Shown here in pieces: positions 8,562-18,098 of a stretch of 64,000 nt of DNA (position 1 is its first letter; each line of letters starts with the position of its first letter). The notes below the pieces were generated by a model. The model was not told the DNA's origin, did no database searches, and saw only the letters and a list, made by a program, of their open reading frames with translations. The translations under genes were made by a program, and so were the position numbers. Source of the stretch: REEP01 sp964517265 (GTDB taxonomy: Bacteria > Pseudomonadota > Alphaproteobacteria > Rhodospirillales > Defluviicoccaceae); contig CAZFBS010000007.1 of the NCBI GenBank assembly GCA_964517265.1, positions 1 to 64,000 of the forward strand, read 5' to 3'.

Positions 8562-9302
8562 GTGCTGGCCTATGCCATTCTGGGAATTGCTCTTCTCGCA
8601 GGTATCCTCCTGATCCTTCGTTGGTTCGTCACTGCACAGCCCAGGACTCTGATCCGAATGGGGATGTGGATCGCGCTGGCAGGCGTAAGCCTAGTTGCCG
8701 TTCTGCTGGCGGCGACCGGTCGGCTGCAGTGGCTTCTGGCAACGGCAATGGCGCTGCTGCCCTGGCTTATGCCGCTGATTCGCGCCCGCCAGCGTTCGGC
8801 CGGAGGATTCCGCGATGCGGCGAGCGGAAGCGGGAGCGGTCGCACCAGCGATGTGCACACGCGTTTTCTGCGGATGTCGCTCGATCACGACAGCGGCGAA
8901 CTCGACGGCGTGATTCTGGAGGGTCCCCTGGCGGGCTCGCGCCTAGGGGATACCAGCCTTACTGACCTGTTCGATCTGCTGTCGCTGTGCCGTCGGAACG
9001 ATCCGCAGTCGGCACAGGTTCTGGAGGCCTATCTCGACCGCGCCTATCCGGATTGGCGTGCCGGCACTGACGATCCAGCAAGCGGTACGGAACAGGAATC
9101 GAAGCGAGAGAGCGGCCGCGGCGAGGGCATGATGACACCGGACGAGGCTTATGAAATTCTGGGGCTGGAGCCTGGTGCCAGCGAGAGCGACATCAAGAGA
9201 GCGCACCATCGCCTGATCGGCAGTCTTCATCCGGACAGGGGGGGCACGAACTATCTGGCCGCCAAAATCAATCAGGCCAGACAGGTCCTGCTGGGGCGTT
9301 GA
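8562..9302 (+). CDS. Membrane-anchored J-domain protein
   Basis: A 246-residue protein with two N-terminal hydrophobic segments (about residues 1-20 and 28-66) and a short C-terminal J domain from about residue 190. The J domain carries the HPD motif in SLHPDRGGTNYLAAKINQA and has the compact form seen in Pam18/TIM14-like and DjlA-like co-chaperones. It should recruit and stimulate DnaK at the membrane. The GTG start at 8562 lies just after the VWA gene stop. The partner of the J domain, and any link to the VWA protein, are inferred from gene pairing only. Confidence 0.8.
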   Translation: MLAYAILGIALLAGILLILRWFVTAQPRTLIRMGMWIALAGVSLVAVLLAATGRLQWLLATAMALLPWLMPLIRARQRSAGGFRDAASGSGSGRTSDVHTRFLRMSLDHDSGELDGVILEGPLAGSRLGDTSLTDLFDLLSLCRRNDPQSAQVLEAYLDRAYPDWRAGTDDPASGTEQESKRESGRGEGMMTPDEAYEILGLEPGASESDIKRAHHRLIGSLHPDRGGTNYLAAKINQARQVLLGR

Positions 9303-9431
9303 TCATCTTGGAGTTATAGAAGAAGGTTTGCGTCAGGCGAAAGTGCATGGCGCAGTTGCCACTGAAGCGATATTGTGCCAGATAAGCGCACGCGAGCGTT
9401 GTCCTCTTCATTTGTCATATTGGGAGTCCTA

Positions 9432-10370
9432 ATGCCGAAACCCGTTCGCAAGGCCGTTTTTCCCGTTGCCGGTTTGGGTACCCGGTTTTTGCCCGCAACG
9501 AAGGCGATGCCGAAGGAAATGTTGCCGGTCGTTGACAAGCCACTGATCCAGTACGCTCTTGAAGAAGCCCGAGAAGCCGGGATCGAAGAGTTTGTCTTCG
9601 TGACCGGGCGGGCGAAGAGCGCCATCGAGAACCATTTCGATCATAGCGTTGAACTTGAGCAGACTCTTCGCGCGAAGAAGGAAGAGGGTGCGCTGCGCTC
9701 GGTGCTCGAATGGTTGCCGCCGCCGGGTCACATCTCCTACACCCGCCAGCAGGAACCGCTGGGGTTGGGCCACGCGGTGTGGTGCGCCCGCAACTTTATC
9801 GGCGACGAGCCGTTTGCGGTTCTGCTTGCCGACGATCTGATTCTGGCCAAGCCAGGCTGTCTTAAGCAGATGATCGAAATGCATCGTGAAGTCGGCGGCA
9901 ATCTCGTTGCAATCGAGGAGGTGCTGCCGGAGGAGACCAGCCGATATGGCATTCTGGAACCCGGGCCAAGCAAGGGTCCGTTGACGGCGGCCCTCGGCGT
10001 GGTGGAGAAGCCCACACCGGATAAGGCGCCCTCCCGGCTTGGCATCATCGGGCGTTACATTCTTGAACCCATCGTTTTGACGATTCTTGAGCATCAGGAG
10101 CGTGGCGCCGGCAACGAAATCCAGCTGACGGATGCGATGGCGCGCGCGATCGGCCTGATCCCGTTTCATGGGGTGCGCTTTTCCGGCCAGCGTTTCGACT
10201 GTGGCAGCAAGGTGGGCTATCTGGAAGCCAACATCGCTTTCGCCCTGCAGCGCGAGGATATGAGCGGGCGTGTGCGTCAGATGCTGACGAAGTATGCGAT
10301 GGCGGGCGCGGGTCGAAACGAGGATGAGGATCGCGATCGGCTCGCCGACGCCGAGGTGGTAAAGGGCTAA
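9432..10370 (+). CDS. galU: UTP--glucose-1-phosphate uridylyltransferase
   Basis: A 312-residue nucleotidyltransferase making UDP-glucose from UTP and glucose-1-phosphate. The glycine-rich loop GLGTRFLPATKAMPKEMLP near residue 15 and the VEKP segment near residue 195 are diagnostic for GalU. Length is normal. The ATG at 9432 has GGGAG 6 bases upstream; an earlier in-frame codon at 9375 would add residues not found in the family. It is followed 4 bases later by ugd, whose substrate it makes, so the two form an operon for UDP-glucuronate supply. Confidence 0.93.
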   Translation: MPKPVRKAVFPVAGLGTRFLPATKAMPKEMLPVVDKPLIQYALEEAREAGIEEFVFVTGRAKSAIENHFDHSVELEQTLRAKKEEGALRSVLEWLPPPGHISYTRQQEPLGLGHAVWCARNFIGDEPFAVLLADDLILAKPGCLKQMIEMHREVGGNLVAIEEVLPEETSRYGILEPGPSKGPLTAALGVVEKPTPDKAPSRLGIIGRYILEPIVLTILEHQERGAGNEIQLTDAMARAIGLIPFHGVRFSGQRFDCGSKVGYLEANIAFALQREDMSGRVRQMLTKYAMAGAGRNEDEDRDRLADAEVVKG

Positions 10371-10374
10371 GCAG

Positions 10375-11697
10375 ATGGATATTGCAATGATCGGGACCGG
10401 TTACGTTGGGCTGGTTTCCGGGGCCTGCTTCTCCGAGTTCGGTGTCAACGTGACCTGCGTCGACAAGGATGCAAGTAAGATTCAACGGCTCTGTCGTGGC
10501 GAGATGCCGATATTCGAGCCCGGGCTCGAAACGCTGGTTGCCAGCAACGTCAAGTCCAACCGTCTGCACTTCTCGACTGACTTGAAATCCGCCGTACGCG
10601 GCGCCGATGCTGTTTTCATTGCGGTTGGAACGCCCAGCCGCCGCGGGGACGGCCATGCCGATCTCAGCTATGTCTATGGTGCGGCGCGCGAAATTGCCGA
10701 GGTGCTGAACGGCTACACGGTTGTGGTGACAAAGTCGACGGTTCCAGTCGGGACCGGTGACAAGGTGGAGCAAATCATCCGGGAGGCGCGGCCGGATGCC
10801 GACTTTGACGTGGTCTCCAATCCGGAATTTCTTCGTGAAGGCTCAGCCATCAACGACTTCATGCGTCCCGACCGGGTTGTTATCGGCACCGACAGCGAAC
10901 GGGCGCAAGAAGTGATGCGCCAGTTGTATCGCGTCCTCTATCTGATCGAGACGCCGATTGTGTTTACATCGCGGACCACCTCCGAGATGATCAAGTATGC
11001 CGCGAATGCCTTCCTTGCGGTAAAAATAAGCTACATCAACGAGATATCCGATCTATGCGAGAAAGTGGGAGCGGATGTCCACGATGTGGCGCGCGGAATT
11101 GGACTGGATGGACGAATCGGCCGCAAGTTCCTTCATGCCGGTCCCGGTTATGGCGGATCGTGCTTTCCGAAGGATACCTGGGCACTGGTTCGCACCGCCC
11201 AAGACGCCGGCGCCCCTGTTCGAATCGTCGAAACGGTTGTCGATGTCAACGAGAAGCGCAAGTCGCGAATGGCGGAGAAGATTATCGCCGCTTGTGGCGG
11301 TTCCGTCGCGGGCAAGACCATTGCCGTGCTGGGATTGACGTTCAAGCCGAACACCGATGATATGCGCGACGCACCGAGTCTGGAGATTATTCCGGCGTTG
11401 CAACGGGGAGGCGCACGGGTGCGCGCGTTCGATCCGGAAGGGATGACCGAGGCCAAGCCGTTACTGAATGATGTCGAGTGGTGCGAGGATGCCTATGGGA
11501 CGATGGTCGATGCCGATGCCGTGGCAATCCTTACGGAATGGAACGAATTCCGGGCGTTGAACATCGACCGCGTTAAGAAAACCCTGAAGTCGCCGGTGCT
11601 GGTCGATTTGCGCAATATCTACGATCCCGGCGAAATGGTTGCGGCTGGATTCACGTACGTGTCCGTCGGCAGGCCCGTTCCGTCGGAACGGCGGTAG
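10375..11697 (+). CDS. ugd: UDP-glucose 6-dehydrogenase
   Basis: A 440-residue NAD-dependent enzyme oxidising UDP-glucose twice to UDP-glucuronate. The N-terminal Rossmann motif is IGTGYVGLVSG, the catalytic cysteine lies in GPGYGGSCFPKDT, and the C-terminal UDP-binding domain begins near GLTFKPNTDDMRDAP. Length is normal. It sits 4 bases after galU. UDP-glucuronate is a precursor for exopolysaccharide, capsule or lipid A sugars, matching the phosphohexomutase that follows. Confidence 0.94.
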   Translation: MDIAMIGTGYVGLVSGACFSEFGVNVTCVDKDASKIQRLCRGEMPIFEPGLETLVASNVKSNRLHFSTDLKSAVRGADAVFIAVGTPSRRGDGHADLSYVYGAAREIAEVLNGYTVVVTKSTVPVGTGDKVEQIIREARPDADFDVVSNPEFLREGSAINDFMRPDRVVIGTDSERAQEVMRQLYRVLYLIETPIVFTSRTTSEMIKYAANAFLAVKISYINEISDLCEKVGADVHDVARGIGLDGRIGRKFLHAGPGYGGSCFPKDTWALVRTAQDAGAPVRIVETVVDVNEKRKSRMAEKIIAACGGSVAGKTIAVLGLTFKPNTDDMRDAPSLEIIPALQRGGARVRAFDPEGMTEAKPLLNDVEWCEDAYGTMVDADAVAILTEWNEFRALNIDRVKKTLKSPVLVDLRNIYDPGEMVAAGFTYVSVGRPVPSERR

Positions 11698-11722
11698 GGG
11701 ATCGAGGAGAGGATCTGCCATT

Positions 11723-13114
11723 TTGGAACATCAACTCATTCATGCCAGCACCTTGCGCGAATACGACATCCGCGGGATCGTTGGGGAGACCCTCACGCGG
11801 GAGGGCGTCTATGCGATCGGTCGCGCGTTCGGGACAATGGCCGCGCGTGAGGGCGGCCGACGGGTTGCGGTCGGCTATGATGGTCGCCTGACGTCGCCGG
11901 AGTTGGAAAAAGCCCTCGTAGCGGGACTTACCGATTCCGGAATGAGGGTACTGCGGATCGGCCTCGGCCCGACGCCGATGCTGTACTTCGCAATCAAGCA
12001 TCTTCAGACGGACGGCGGCATCACCATTACCGGATCCCATAACCCGCCAGAGTACAACGGTCTGAAAATGTCGCTGGGAGGACGGCCGTTCTTTGGAGAG
12101 GATATTCAGGTGTTGGGGCGGCTTGCGATGTCGTCGGAATTGGCGTCCGGCGTCGGTCAGGTCGAAGATCACAGTGTCGAAGATGCTTATATTGCCCGCA
12201 TCGTTCAGGATTTCCAGCCGGGACGACCGCTTGCCGTTGCTTGGGATCCTGGCAATGGGGCAGCGGCAGATCTGGTGCACAAACTGTGCGAGGGCCTCCC
12301 GGGTCGCCACGTCCTCATCAACGACCACGTGGACGGCCGCTTTCCCGCTCATCACCCCGATCCAACCGTGGAGGCGAATCTTGAGCAGTTGAAAGAGACG
12401 GTTGCCCGGGAACGGTGCGACCTCGGCATCGCCTTTGATGGTGATGCCGATCGGCTTGGTGTGGTTGATCATAGCGGGCGGGTGCTATGGGGCGATCAGC
12501 TTCTTCTGATCCTGGCACGGGCCGTTCTCAAGGAGCAACCCGGTGCCACCATCATCGCGGACGTCAAGTCGAGTCAGGTGTTGTTCGACGAAATCGCGCG
12601 GCTCGGCGGCAAGCCGATGATGAGCCGGACGGGTCATTCGCTGATCAAGACGCTGATGGCAGAGACCGGCGCGCCGCTGGCGGGGGAGATGAGCGGTCAT
12701 ATTTTCTTTGCCCACCGCTATTACGGTTTCGACGATGCGCTCTACGCCGCGGTGCGACTGCTCTCCATTCTCTCCCAGACGGAACAGACGCTGGCGGCGA
12801 TGCGAGAGGCAATGCCTCAGGTCGTCAATACTCCCGAGTTGCGTATCGATTGCCCCGACGAGCGCAAGTTCAACGTGATCGACGAGGTGCGGGCACGGTT
12901 ACGCGATTCTGACGGTGTCACCGTGCAGGAGGTTGATGGTGTGCGAGTTTCGTCGCCGGAGGGCTGGTGGTTGTTGCGGGCCTCGAACACACAGCCGGTT
13001 CTGGTGGGGCGATGCGAGGCGGCGGACGCCGCCGGGCTAAATCGGCAGATTGTGGCAATGTCGCTGCAGCTGCGACAGAGCGGGATCGAGGCATCTCAGC
13101 TGAGAAACTCCTAA
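11723..13114 (+). CDS. Phosphomannomutase/phosphoglucomutase
   Basis: A 463-residue alpha-D-phosphohexomutase of the AlgC/ManB type, interconverting mannose-6-P and mannose-1-P or the glucose forms. The phosphoserine loop is TGSHNPPEYNGLK near residue 100, the metal loop DGDADRLG near residue 240, and the C-terminal phosphate-binding RASNTQP is present. The start is taken as TTG at 11723, with GAGGAGAGGA about 10 bases upstream and the conserved REYDIRG a few residues later. The upstream in-frame extension overlaps ugd and is not protein-like. It provides mannose-1-P or glucose-1-P for the polysaccharide precursors made by its neighbours. Confidence 0.9.
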   Translation: MEHQLIHASTLREYDIRGIVGETLTREGVYAIGRAFGTMAAREGGRRVAVGYDGRLTSPELEKALVAGLTDSGMRVLRIGLGPTPMLYFAIKHLQTDGGITITGSHNPPEYNGLKMSLGGRPFFGEDIQVLGRLAMSSELASGVGQVEDHSVEDAYIARIVQDFQPGRPLAVAWDPGNGAAADLVHKLCEGLPGRHVLINDHVDGRFPAHHPDPTVEANLEQLKETVARERCDLGIAFDGDADRLGVVDHSGRVLWGDQLLLILARAVLKEQPGATIIADVKSSQVLFDEIARLGGKPMMSRTGHSLIKTLMAETGAPLAGEMSGHIFFAHRYYGFDDALYAAVRLLSILSQTEQTLAAMREAMPQVVNTPELRIDCPDERKFNVIDEVRARLRDSDGVTVQEVDGVRVSSPEGWWLLRASNTQPVLVGRCEAADAAGLNRQIVAMSLQLRQSGIEASQLRNS

Positions 13115-13135
13115 CCGTCGGCAAGAGAGCTGGGA

Positions 13136-13588
13136 TTGGCGCAACAGCGGGGCGGGCCGAGGCTCAAGGACTTCTTCTTTTACGGCACTCTACTTGACGA
13201 CGACGTCTATGGCCTCGTCACGGGGCGCTACATCGTGCCCCGTGACCGTTGCCACGCAGTTGTGGATGGCTTTCGGTGTGTCGTCTGCAAAGGAGCGTCC
13301 TATCCGATCCTGATCCCGGCCGCCGGCGAGCGCGTTGCAGGAATTCTTGTCTCCAAGATGGAACTGCAAGAAGTCGAGCGGCTGAAAGCGTTCGAGGGGC
13401 AGGAGTACGAACTGGTCCCGCTTGCCGTGCATGCCCGTTATCGGGGACCGGTTCACGCCCAGGCGTTCATGGCACGGCCCTGGGTTGCAGGGTCCGAGGT
13501 GCCGTGGAGCTTGGCGGCGTGGCGGCACCGGCACAGATATCGTGATCTCGCCAAGCTTCGGGCCTTGCCGCTCTGGGCAGCGGAGTAG
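13136..13588 (+). CDS. Gamma-glutamylcyclotransferase-like (AIG2/GGCT fold) protein
   Basis: A 150-residue protein with the GGCT-fold signature FFFYGTLLDDDV near the N-terminus, where the YGTL loop binds the substrate, and a central VERLKAFEGQEYELVPL matching the conserved fold and catalytic Glu region. AIG2-like members act on gamma-glutamyl compounds, but bacterial substrates are mostly unknown. The start is a TTG at 13136, which is uncertain. It lies 21 bases after the mutase gene in the same direction, so may be the last gene of the galU-ugd-mutase unit. Confidence 0.75.
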   Translation: MAQQRGGPRLKDFFFYGTLLDDDVYGLVTGRYIVPRDRCHAVVDGFRCVVCKGASYPILIPAAGERVAGILVSKMELQEVERLKAFEGQEYELVPLAVHARYRGPVHAQAFMARPWVAGSEVPWSLAAWRHRHRYRDLAKLRALPLWAAE

Positions 13589-13639
13589 AGTGTTTCGCCT
13601 TTCCCCGGGTGGTAATCTCGGCGGCGTCGGTGACCGTGT

Positions 13640-15619
13640 TCAATGAGCGCTTGCGAGGCTGTCGTCCAGCCGAACCACCATGCAGGCGAACCGCTCCAGC
13701 GAGAGCAACCGGCATGCTTTGGCGGCACTGTCTTTGCCGATGCCGACAATGCGCGCGCGGTAGACTGTCCCGCTGCTCTCGGTGGCGACGGGAACAACCT
13801 GGATCACGCCAGGCTCCAGAGTTTCGGGAAGTGTGCGGACCGCCCGTTGCGCAGTCGAGCGGGCCTGTGCATCGGCAGGAAACGCGCCAACCTGGATCCC
13901 CCACTCATGGTCCCCGTGGGGGCTGTCCATCTCGGGCTTTTCTGATATCGGCTGGAACTCCGCAGTGATTGAGTCAATATCCCAACCCGCCTGCGTCTCC
14001 TCCACCAACTGTACGATGAGGCAATCAACCGATTTCTTGCGAAGTACCGCACATGCGGCCTCTGCATTTGGGCGGGTCAAGCCATGAATCCGCGCGAGAT
14101 AGTAATTGCGGGTCCGATCGGTTCGCGGCACCACGGTAATCGTGCCCGACTCCAGAAGGGCACCAGCCTTGGCAGTCGCCGTGGTTGCCATGCTGAGTGC
14201 CGGCGCAGGGCTGCGATAGGCGCCGACCTGAACGCCCCATCTCCGATCTCCCTCTCGCAGGCGCACGTTGCTGTTGGTCCGTTTGCTATCGCTCGCGAGT
14301 TCGCTTTCGCGGATTGGCTGATCGTGGCTGATCTGTAGAAGAGCATCCTCCAGCACCTGAGGTTTGGCCAGTGGCTTCTCAAAAACCGCTGGTGTCGCGA
14401 CTCCCGCAACCTGAAGAGGCCGCTCGAGCTTGAACACCATGCATTTGAACTTTTTCTTTTTCAGGATGCTGCAGGCACGAGACGCTTCTCCGCGTTCGAC
14501 GTTGCCGATGCGCGCCTGATACAGCGTTTTGCGCCGACCAGTCGGCTCGACGTGGATGACGCCACTGCCGATCTGTGAACGGGCGAGCTTGACCGCCTGC
14601 TGCGCCGCCCGCTGCGCCGAACCGGCATTTGGAAACGCGCCCACCTGAATGCCCCACGTCGCACTTGTGCGTTTGGATGCGAGGGCGGGGGAGGCCATGG
14701 CAAACGAAGAGGGAGGGTGTGCTACTCCGGAAGGGGCCGGAACAATCCTCACAGTATCGAGGCCGACGCGTGGCCGCGACATGTCTTCGGCGAGGGTGGT
14801 GTTGACCCTGCGAAATCCGCCATCCAGCAGGCTCGCCATCTTTCGGTTGCGATGGGCTGCGGTTTGGCCGCCCAGCAGCACGCCGATCACCCGCCGCCCC
14901 CCGCGGCGGGCAGACGCCACAAGATTGTAGCCCGAGGCCCGAATATAACCAGTCTTGATGCCGTCGGCACCTTGGTAATCGGCGAGCAGGCGATTGTGGT
15001 TGCTGTGCCGCCTGCCCCCAAAGGCGAAGCTGCGCGTTGAAAAATATGTGTAATACTGAGGATAATCGCGGATCAACGCCATCGCCAGGAGCGCCATGTC
15101 GCGTGCCGTGGTGACCTGGGCGTTGTTCGGCAATCCCGATGCATTGCGGAATGTCGTACGGGACATCCCCAGCTGGCGGGCCTTGGCAGTCATCTTCTTT
15201 GCAAAATTGCTCTCGGTGCCGCCTAGACCCTCGGCGAGGACGACCGCGACGTCGTTGGCGGATTTGGTCACCAGCGCCAGAATGGCGTCCTTGACTCGGA
15301 TCGTCTGACCTTTGCGCAGGCCCAGTTTCGAGGGAGGTTGCGCCGCTGCCGCCCTTGACACCGGCAATGGACGATTCAGTGACCAGACGCCTCGCTCCAA
15401 AGCATCGAACACCATGTAAATCGTCATCATTTTCGTCAGTGAGGCTGGATATCGGCGATCGTCAGCATTTTCCTCGTGAAGGATGCGGCCGGTGGTCGCG
15501 TCAATGACTAGAGCGGCATATTTGGCCGCCGACGCCGGTTCCGTTGACAGGAGAAGCACGAGGACGGCGATGACCGCGCTGACCCACAAGCCTTTTGGCA
15601 AACCACGGCTGACAGACAT
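13640..15619 (-). CDS. D-alanyl-D-alanine carboxypeptidase with three C-terminal SPOR domains
   Basis: A 659-residue periplasmic penicillin-binding protein of the PBP5/6 (S11) family. A signal peptide spans about residues 1-31. The catalytic motifs are SLTK near residue 60, SAN near residue 120 and KTG near residue 225. Three SPOR repeats follow, each opening with WGIQVGAF or WGVQVGAY, near residues 340, 460 and 570, joined by variable linkers. SPOR domains bind denuded glycan at division sites, so the enzyme is probably targeted to the septum and trims pentapeptides there. The ATG at 15619 has AGGGGAGA 5 bases upstream and opens the signal peptide. One SPOR domain is the usual number in such proteins. 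Confidence 0.9.
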   Translation of the reverse strand: MSVSRGLPKGLWVSAVIAVLVLLLSTEPASAAKYAALVIDATTGRILHEENADDRRYPASLTKMMTIYMVFDALERGVWSLNRPLPVSRAAAAQPPSKLGLRKGQTIRVKDAILALVTKSANDVAVVLAEGLGGTESNFAKKMTAKARQLGMSRTTFRNASGLPNNAQVTTARDMALLAMALIRDYPQYYTYFSTRSFAFGGRRHSNHNRLLADYQGADGIKTGYIRASGYNLVASARRGGRRVIGVLLGGQTAAHRNRKMASLLDGGFRRVNTTLAEDMSRPRVGLDTVRIVPAPSGVAHPPSSFAMASPALASKRTSATWGIQVGAFPNAGSAQRAAQQAVKLARSQIGSGVIHVEPTGRRKTLYQARIGNVERGEASRACSILKKKKFKCMVFKLERPLQVAGVATPAVFEKPLAKPQVLEDALLQISHDQPIRESELASDSKRTNSNVRLREGDRRWGVQVGAYRSPAPALSMATTATAKAGALLESGTITVVPRTDRTRNYYLARIHGLTRPNAEAACAVLRKKSVDCLIVQLVEETQAGWDIDSITAEFQPISEKPEMDSPHGDHEWGIQVGAFPADAQARSTAQRAVRTLPETLEPGVIQVVPVATESSGTVYRARIVGIGKDSAAKACRLLSLERFACMVVRLDDSLASAH

Positions 15620-16023
15620 GATGTCTCCCCTGATAGCCCCTGATGCCGCCCTGCACGGTATGGTTGAGCCACGTTCTAGCCATAATAACCTTAATCGGGG
15701 GTGCACAGACAAGACATAATTCGCCTGAACAGAGGATTGCGATGTGATGTTCGCAAAACGCACCAACTGAATATCGCCTCAGGGCTGGCGCTTGTTTCGA
15801 GAGTAGCGCAACCGATTGTGTGTGCGGGGGGAATTCAGCAATAGGGATCGGCGCGTTGAAGCCGCGCTCGCCGCAGCGCATGATGGAACTGATTGCTGCG
15901 GTCTCGGGGGCGGCCGCGCGTCCGGTTGCCGAGTCTCCTGCCGCGGTTGGCGCCGCGAAGGAAAGCTTGCTATGGTGTCGGCCTGACCGGTGACACCATC
16001 ATTCGTGGGAGTAGGGGCGGGAC
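15620..16023. promoter_or_regulatory. Divergent region between the carboxypeptidase and pgm
   Basis: This 404-base gap has no convincing gene on either strand and must hold the promoters for both flanking genes. It contains a perfect 8-bp inverted repeat close to the pgm start (15972-15999). Confidence 0.5.
15972..15999 (+). repeat. 8-bp inverted repeat in the pgm leader
   Basis: ATGGTGTC and GACACCAT pair perfectly over 8 bp around a 12-base loop, 24 bases upstream of the pgm ATG. It could be a 5' UTR hairpin or an operator. Confidence 0.45.
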
Positions 16024-17658
16024 ATGAGTGTGAAGACGATCGAGACGAGACCATACGAGGGTCAAAAGCCGGGCACCTCGGGTCTCCGCAAGAAAGTGAA
16101 GGTCTTTCAACAAGATCGCTATTTAGAAAATTTCGTACAGGCGATTTTTGATACCCTCGAGAACTATCAGGGCAAGATGCTTGTGGTGGGTGGGGATGGA
16201 CGCTACTACAACCGTGAGGCTATTCAAACGATTATCAAGATGGCGGCCGCGAACGGGTTCGGCCGGGTTCTGGTCGGCCAAGGGGGGATTCTGTCGACAC
16301 CGGCAACTTCGTGCGTGATTCGTAAGCGTCGTGCCTTTGGCGGCATCATCCTTTCTGCCAGCCACAATCCTGGAGGACCGAGCGAAGACTTCGGCATCAA
16401 GTACAACACCGGAAACGGCAGCCCGGCGCCGGAAAAAATCACCGACGCCGTCTATGCGCGCACCCAGGAGATTTCCAGCTACCGAATTATCGATGCACCG
16501 GACGTGGATATCGAGCGGCTGGGTTCTGCCGAAGTCGGCGGCATGCAGGTCGAGGTGTTCGATCCCGTCCAGGATTATGCCGAGTTGATGGAGTCGCTGT
16601 TCGACTTTGACGCAATCCGCCAACTGTTTGCATCGGGACGGTTCCGCATGTGCTTCGATGCGATGCACGCGGTGACCGGTCCTTACGCACGCGCTATCCT
16701 TGAGGGGCGGCTGGGAGCCGCGGCGGGTACGGTGATCAACGGCGAGCCGCTCGAGGATTTCGGTGGCGGGCATCCGGATCCCAATCTTTTTCATGCCCAC
16801 GATCTTGTCACTGCGGTCGACGATCCGGCCGGGCCGGACTTTGGCGCTGCATCCGACGGCGACGGCGACCGCAACATGGTCATCGGCAAGCAGTTCTTCG
16901 TAACGCCTAGCGACAGCCTCGCCGTGATCGCTGCGAACGCCGGTGTTGCCCCCGGCTATGCCAGCGGACTCGCCGGGATCGCCCGCTCAATGCCGACCAG
17001 TCAAGCTCCTGACCGGGTTGCGGCGGGCCTCGGCATTCCATGCTTCGAAACCCCGACGGGTTGGAAGTTCTTTGCCAATCTGCTCGACGCAGGGCGGGTG
17101 ACGCTCTGTGGGGAGGAGAGTTTCGGCACCGGCTCCAACCATGTTCGCGAAAAAGATGGTCTTTGGGCGGTGCTGTTCTGGCTTAACATTCTCGCGGTGC
17201 GCAAGAAGCCGGTTGCCGGCATTGTCGAGGCTCACTGGCGGAAGTACGGGCGCAACTTCTACTCCCGTCACGACTACGAGGGGATCGAAACGGAAGCTGC
17301 CGAGAGCCTCATGGCCCACTTGCGGTCGCAACTGAAATCGCTGGTGGGGCGCCAGTTCGGTCGGTACGAGGTCAGCTTTGCTGATGATTTCGCCTACACC
17401 GATCCGGTGGATGGGAGCACGGCAACCGGGCAGGGGATCCGACTGGGGTTTGCAGACGGCTCAAGAATCGTCTACCGCTTGTCAGGGACCGGCACCGAGG
17501 GGGCCACGCTTCGGGTGTATGTCGAGCGTTACGAGCCGGATCCTGCCCGTCATCAGCAGCCAACGGCCAAGGCTCTCTCGGAGCTGATTGCGATCGCTCG
17601 GGAGGTTGCCCAAATCGCAACCCGGACCGGCCGCGAAGAGCCGACGGTGATTACTTGA
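16024..17658 (+). CDS. pgm: Phosphoglucomutase (alpha-D-glucose-specific)
   Basis: A 544-residue phosphoglucomutase interconverting glucose-6-P and glucose-1-P. The N-terminal KPGTSGLRKKV, the phosphoserine loop ILSASHNPGG near residue 110, the metal loop DGDGDRNMV near residue 280 and the C-terminal SGTGTEGATLR phosphate site are all present. Length is normal for the eukaryote-like PGM family found in proteobacteria. GGGGCGGG precedes the ATG. It supplies glucose-1-P for GalU encoded about 6 kb upstream, and for glycogen synthesis. Confidence 0.94.
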   Translation: MSVKTIETRPYEGQKPGTSGLRKKVKVFQQDRYLENFVQAIFDTLENYQGKMLVVGGDGRYYNREAIQTIIKMAAANGFGRVLVGQGGILSTPATSCVIRKRRAFGGIILSASHNPGGPSEDFGIKYNTGNGSPAPEKITDAVYARTQEISSYRIIDAPDVDIERLGSAEVGGMQVEVFDPVQDYAELMESLFDFDAIRQLFASGRFRMCFDAMHAVTGPYARAILEGRLGAAAGTVINGEPLEDFGGGHPDPNLFHAHDLVTAVDDPAGPDFGAASDGDGDRNMVIGKQFFVTPSDSLAVIAANAGVAPGYASGLAGIARSMPTSQAPDRVAAGLGIPCFETPTGWKFFANLLDAGRVTLCGEESFGTGSNHVREKDGLWAVLFWLNILAVRKKPVAGIVEAHWRKYGRNFYSRHDYEGIETEAAESLMAHLRSQLKSLVGRQFGRYEVSFADDFAYTDPVDGSTATGQGIRLGFADGSRIVYRLSGTGTEGATLRVYVERYEPDPARHQQPTAKALSELIAIAREVAQIATRTGREEPTVIT

Positions 17659-18098
17659 ACGCAAGGCCTGATGTAATCAACTGGCCTTTCGCCCACGGGG
17701 GAGTCGGCCGCTCTAGGCAGCAGGCGGTGAATTGTCCCGGAGAAGACTCGGGACTATAGCTGCTTGACCGGGTGCATCCGCCTTCCGGCCGATCTCTTCT
17801 TTCTGATGCCGTTGCACCGGAGGTAGCAGTAATCGTCGGCACGATCAAAACGTGTAGACGCTGTCCTTCGAGCGTCCCTACCGTGTCATCAGCTTTTTGA
17901 GGGGGCAGGGAGATACGGCACTTTCGCATCAATCAAAAACACATATATTCTGAACTATGCTTCGGATGCCCAACGGGAGCGGATAGGGGTCACGGAGTTG
18001 AAGCCCGTGCCGGAATTGCCGCAGCAGGCGGTCAGCTCGAGAATCGAGTTCCGGCGCGAAGATCGGGTACGCGTCAACAAGATGGATAGACGGCGACG
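17659..18098. other. Gene-free stretch between pgm and clpS
   Basis: These 440 bases contain no supported gene. A weak hairpin AAGGCC(17663-17668)/GGCCTT(17683-17688) follows the pgm stop and could be part of a terminator. A frame from about 17836 to 18101 is open but has no ATG or GTG start. The clpS promoter should lie in the right half. Confidence 0.45.
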
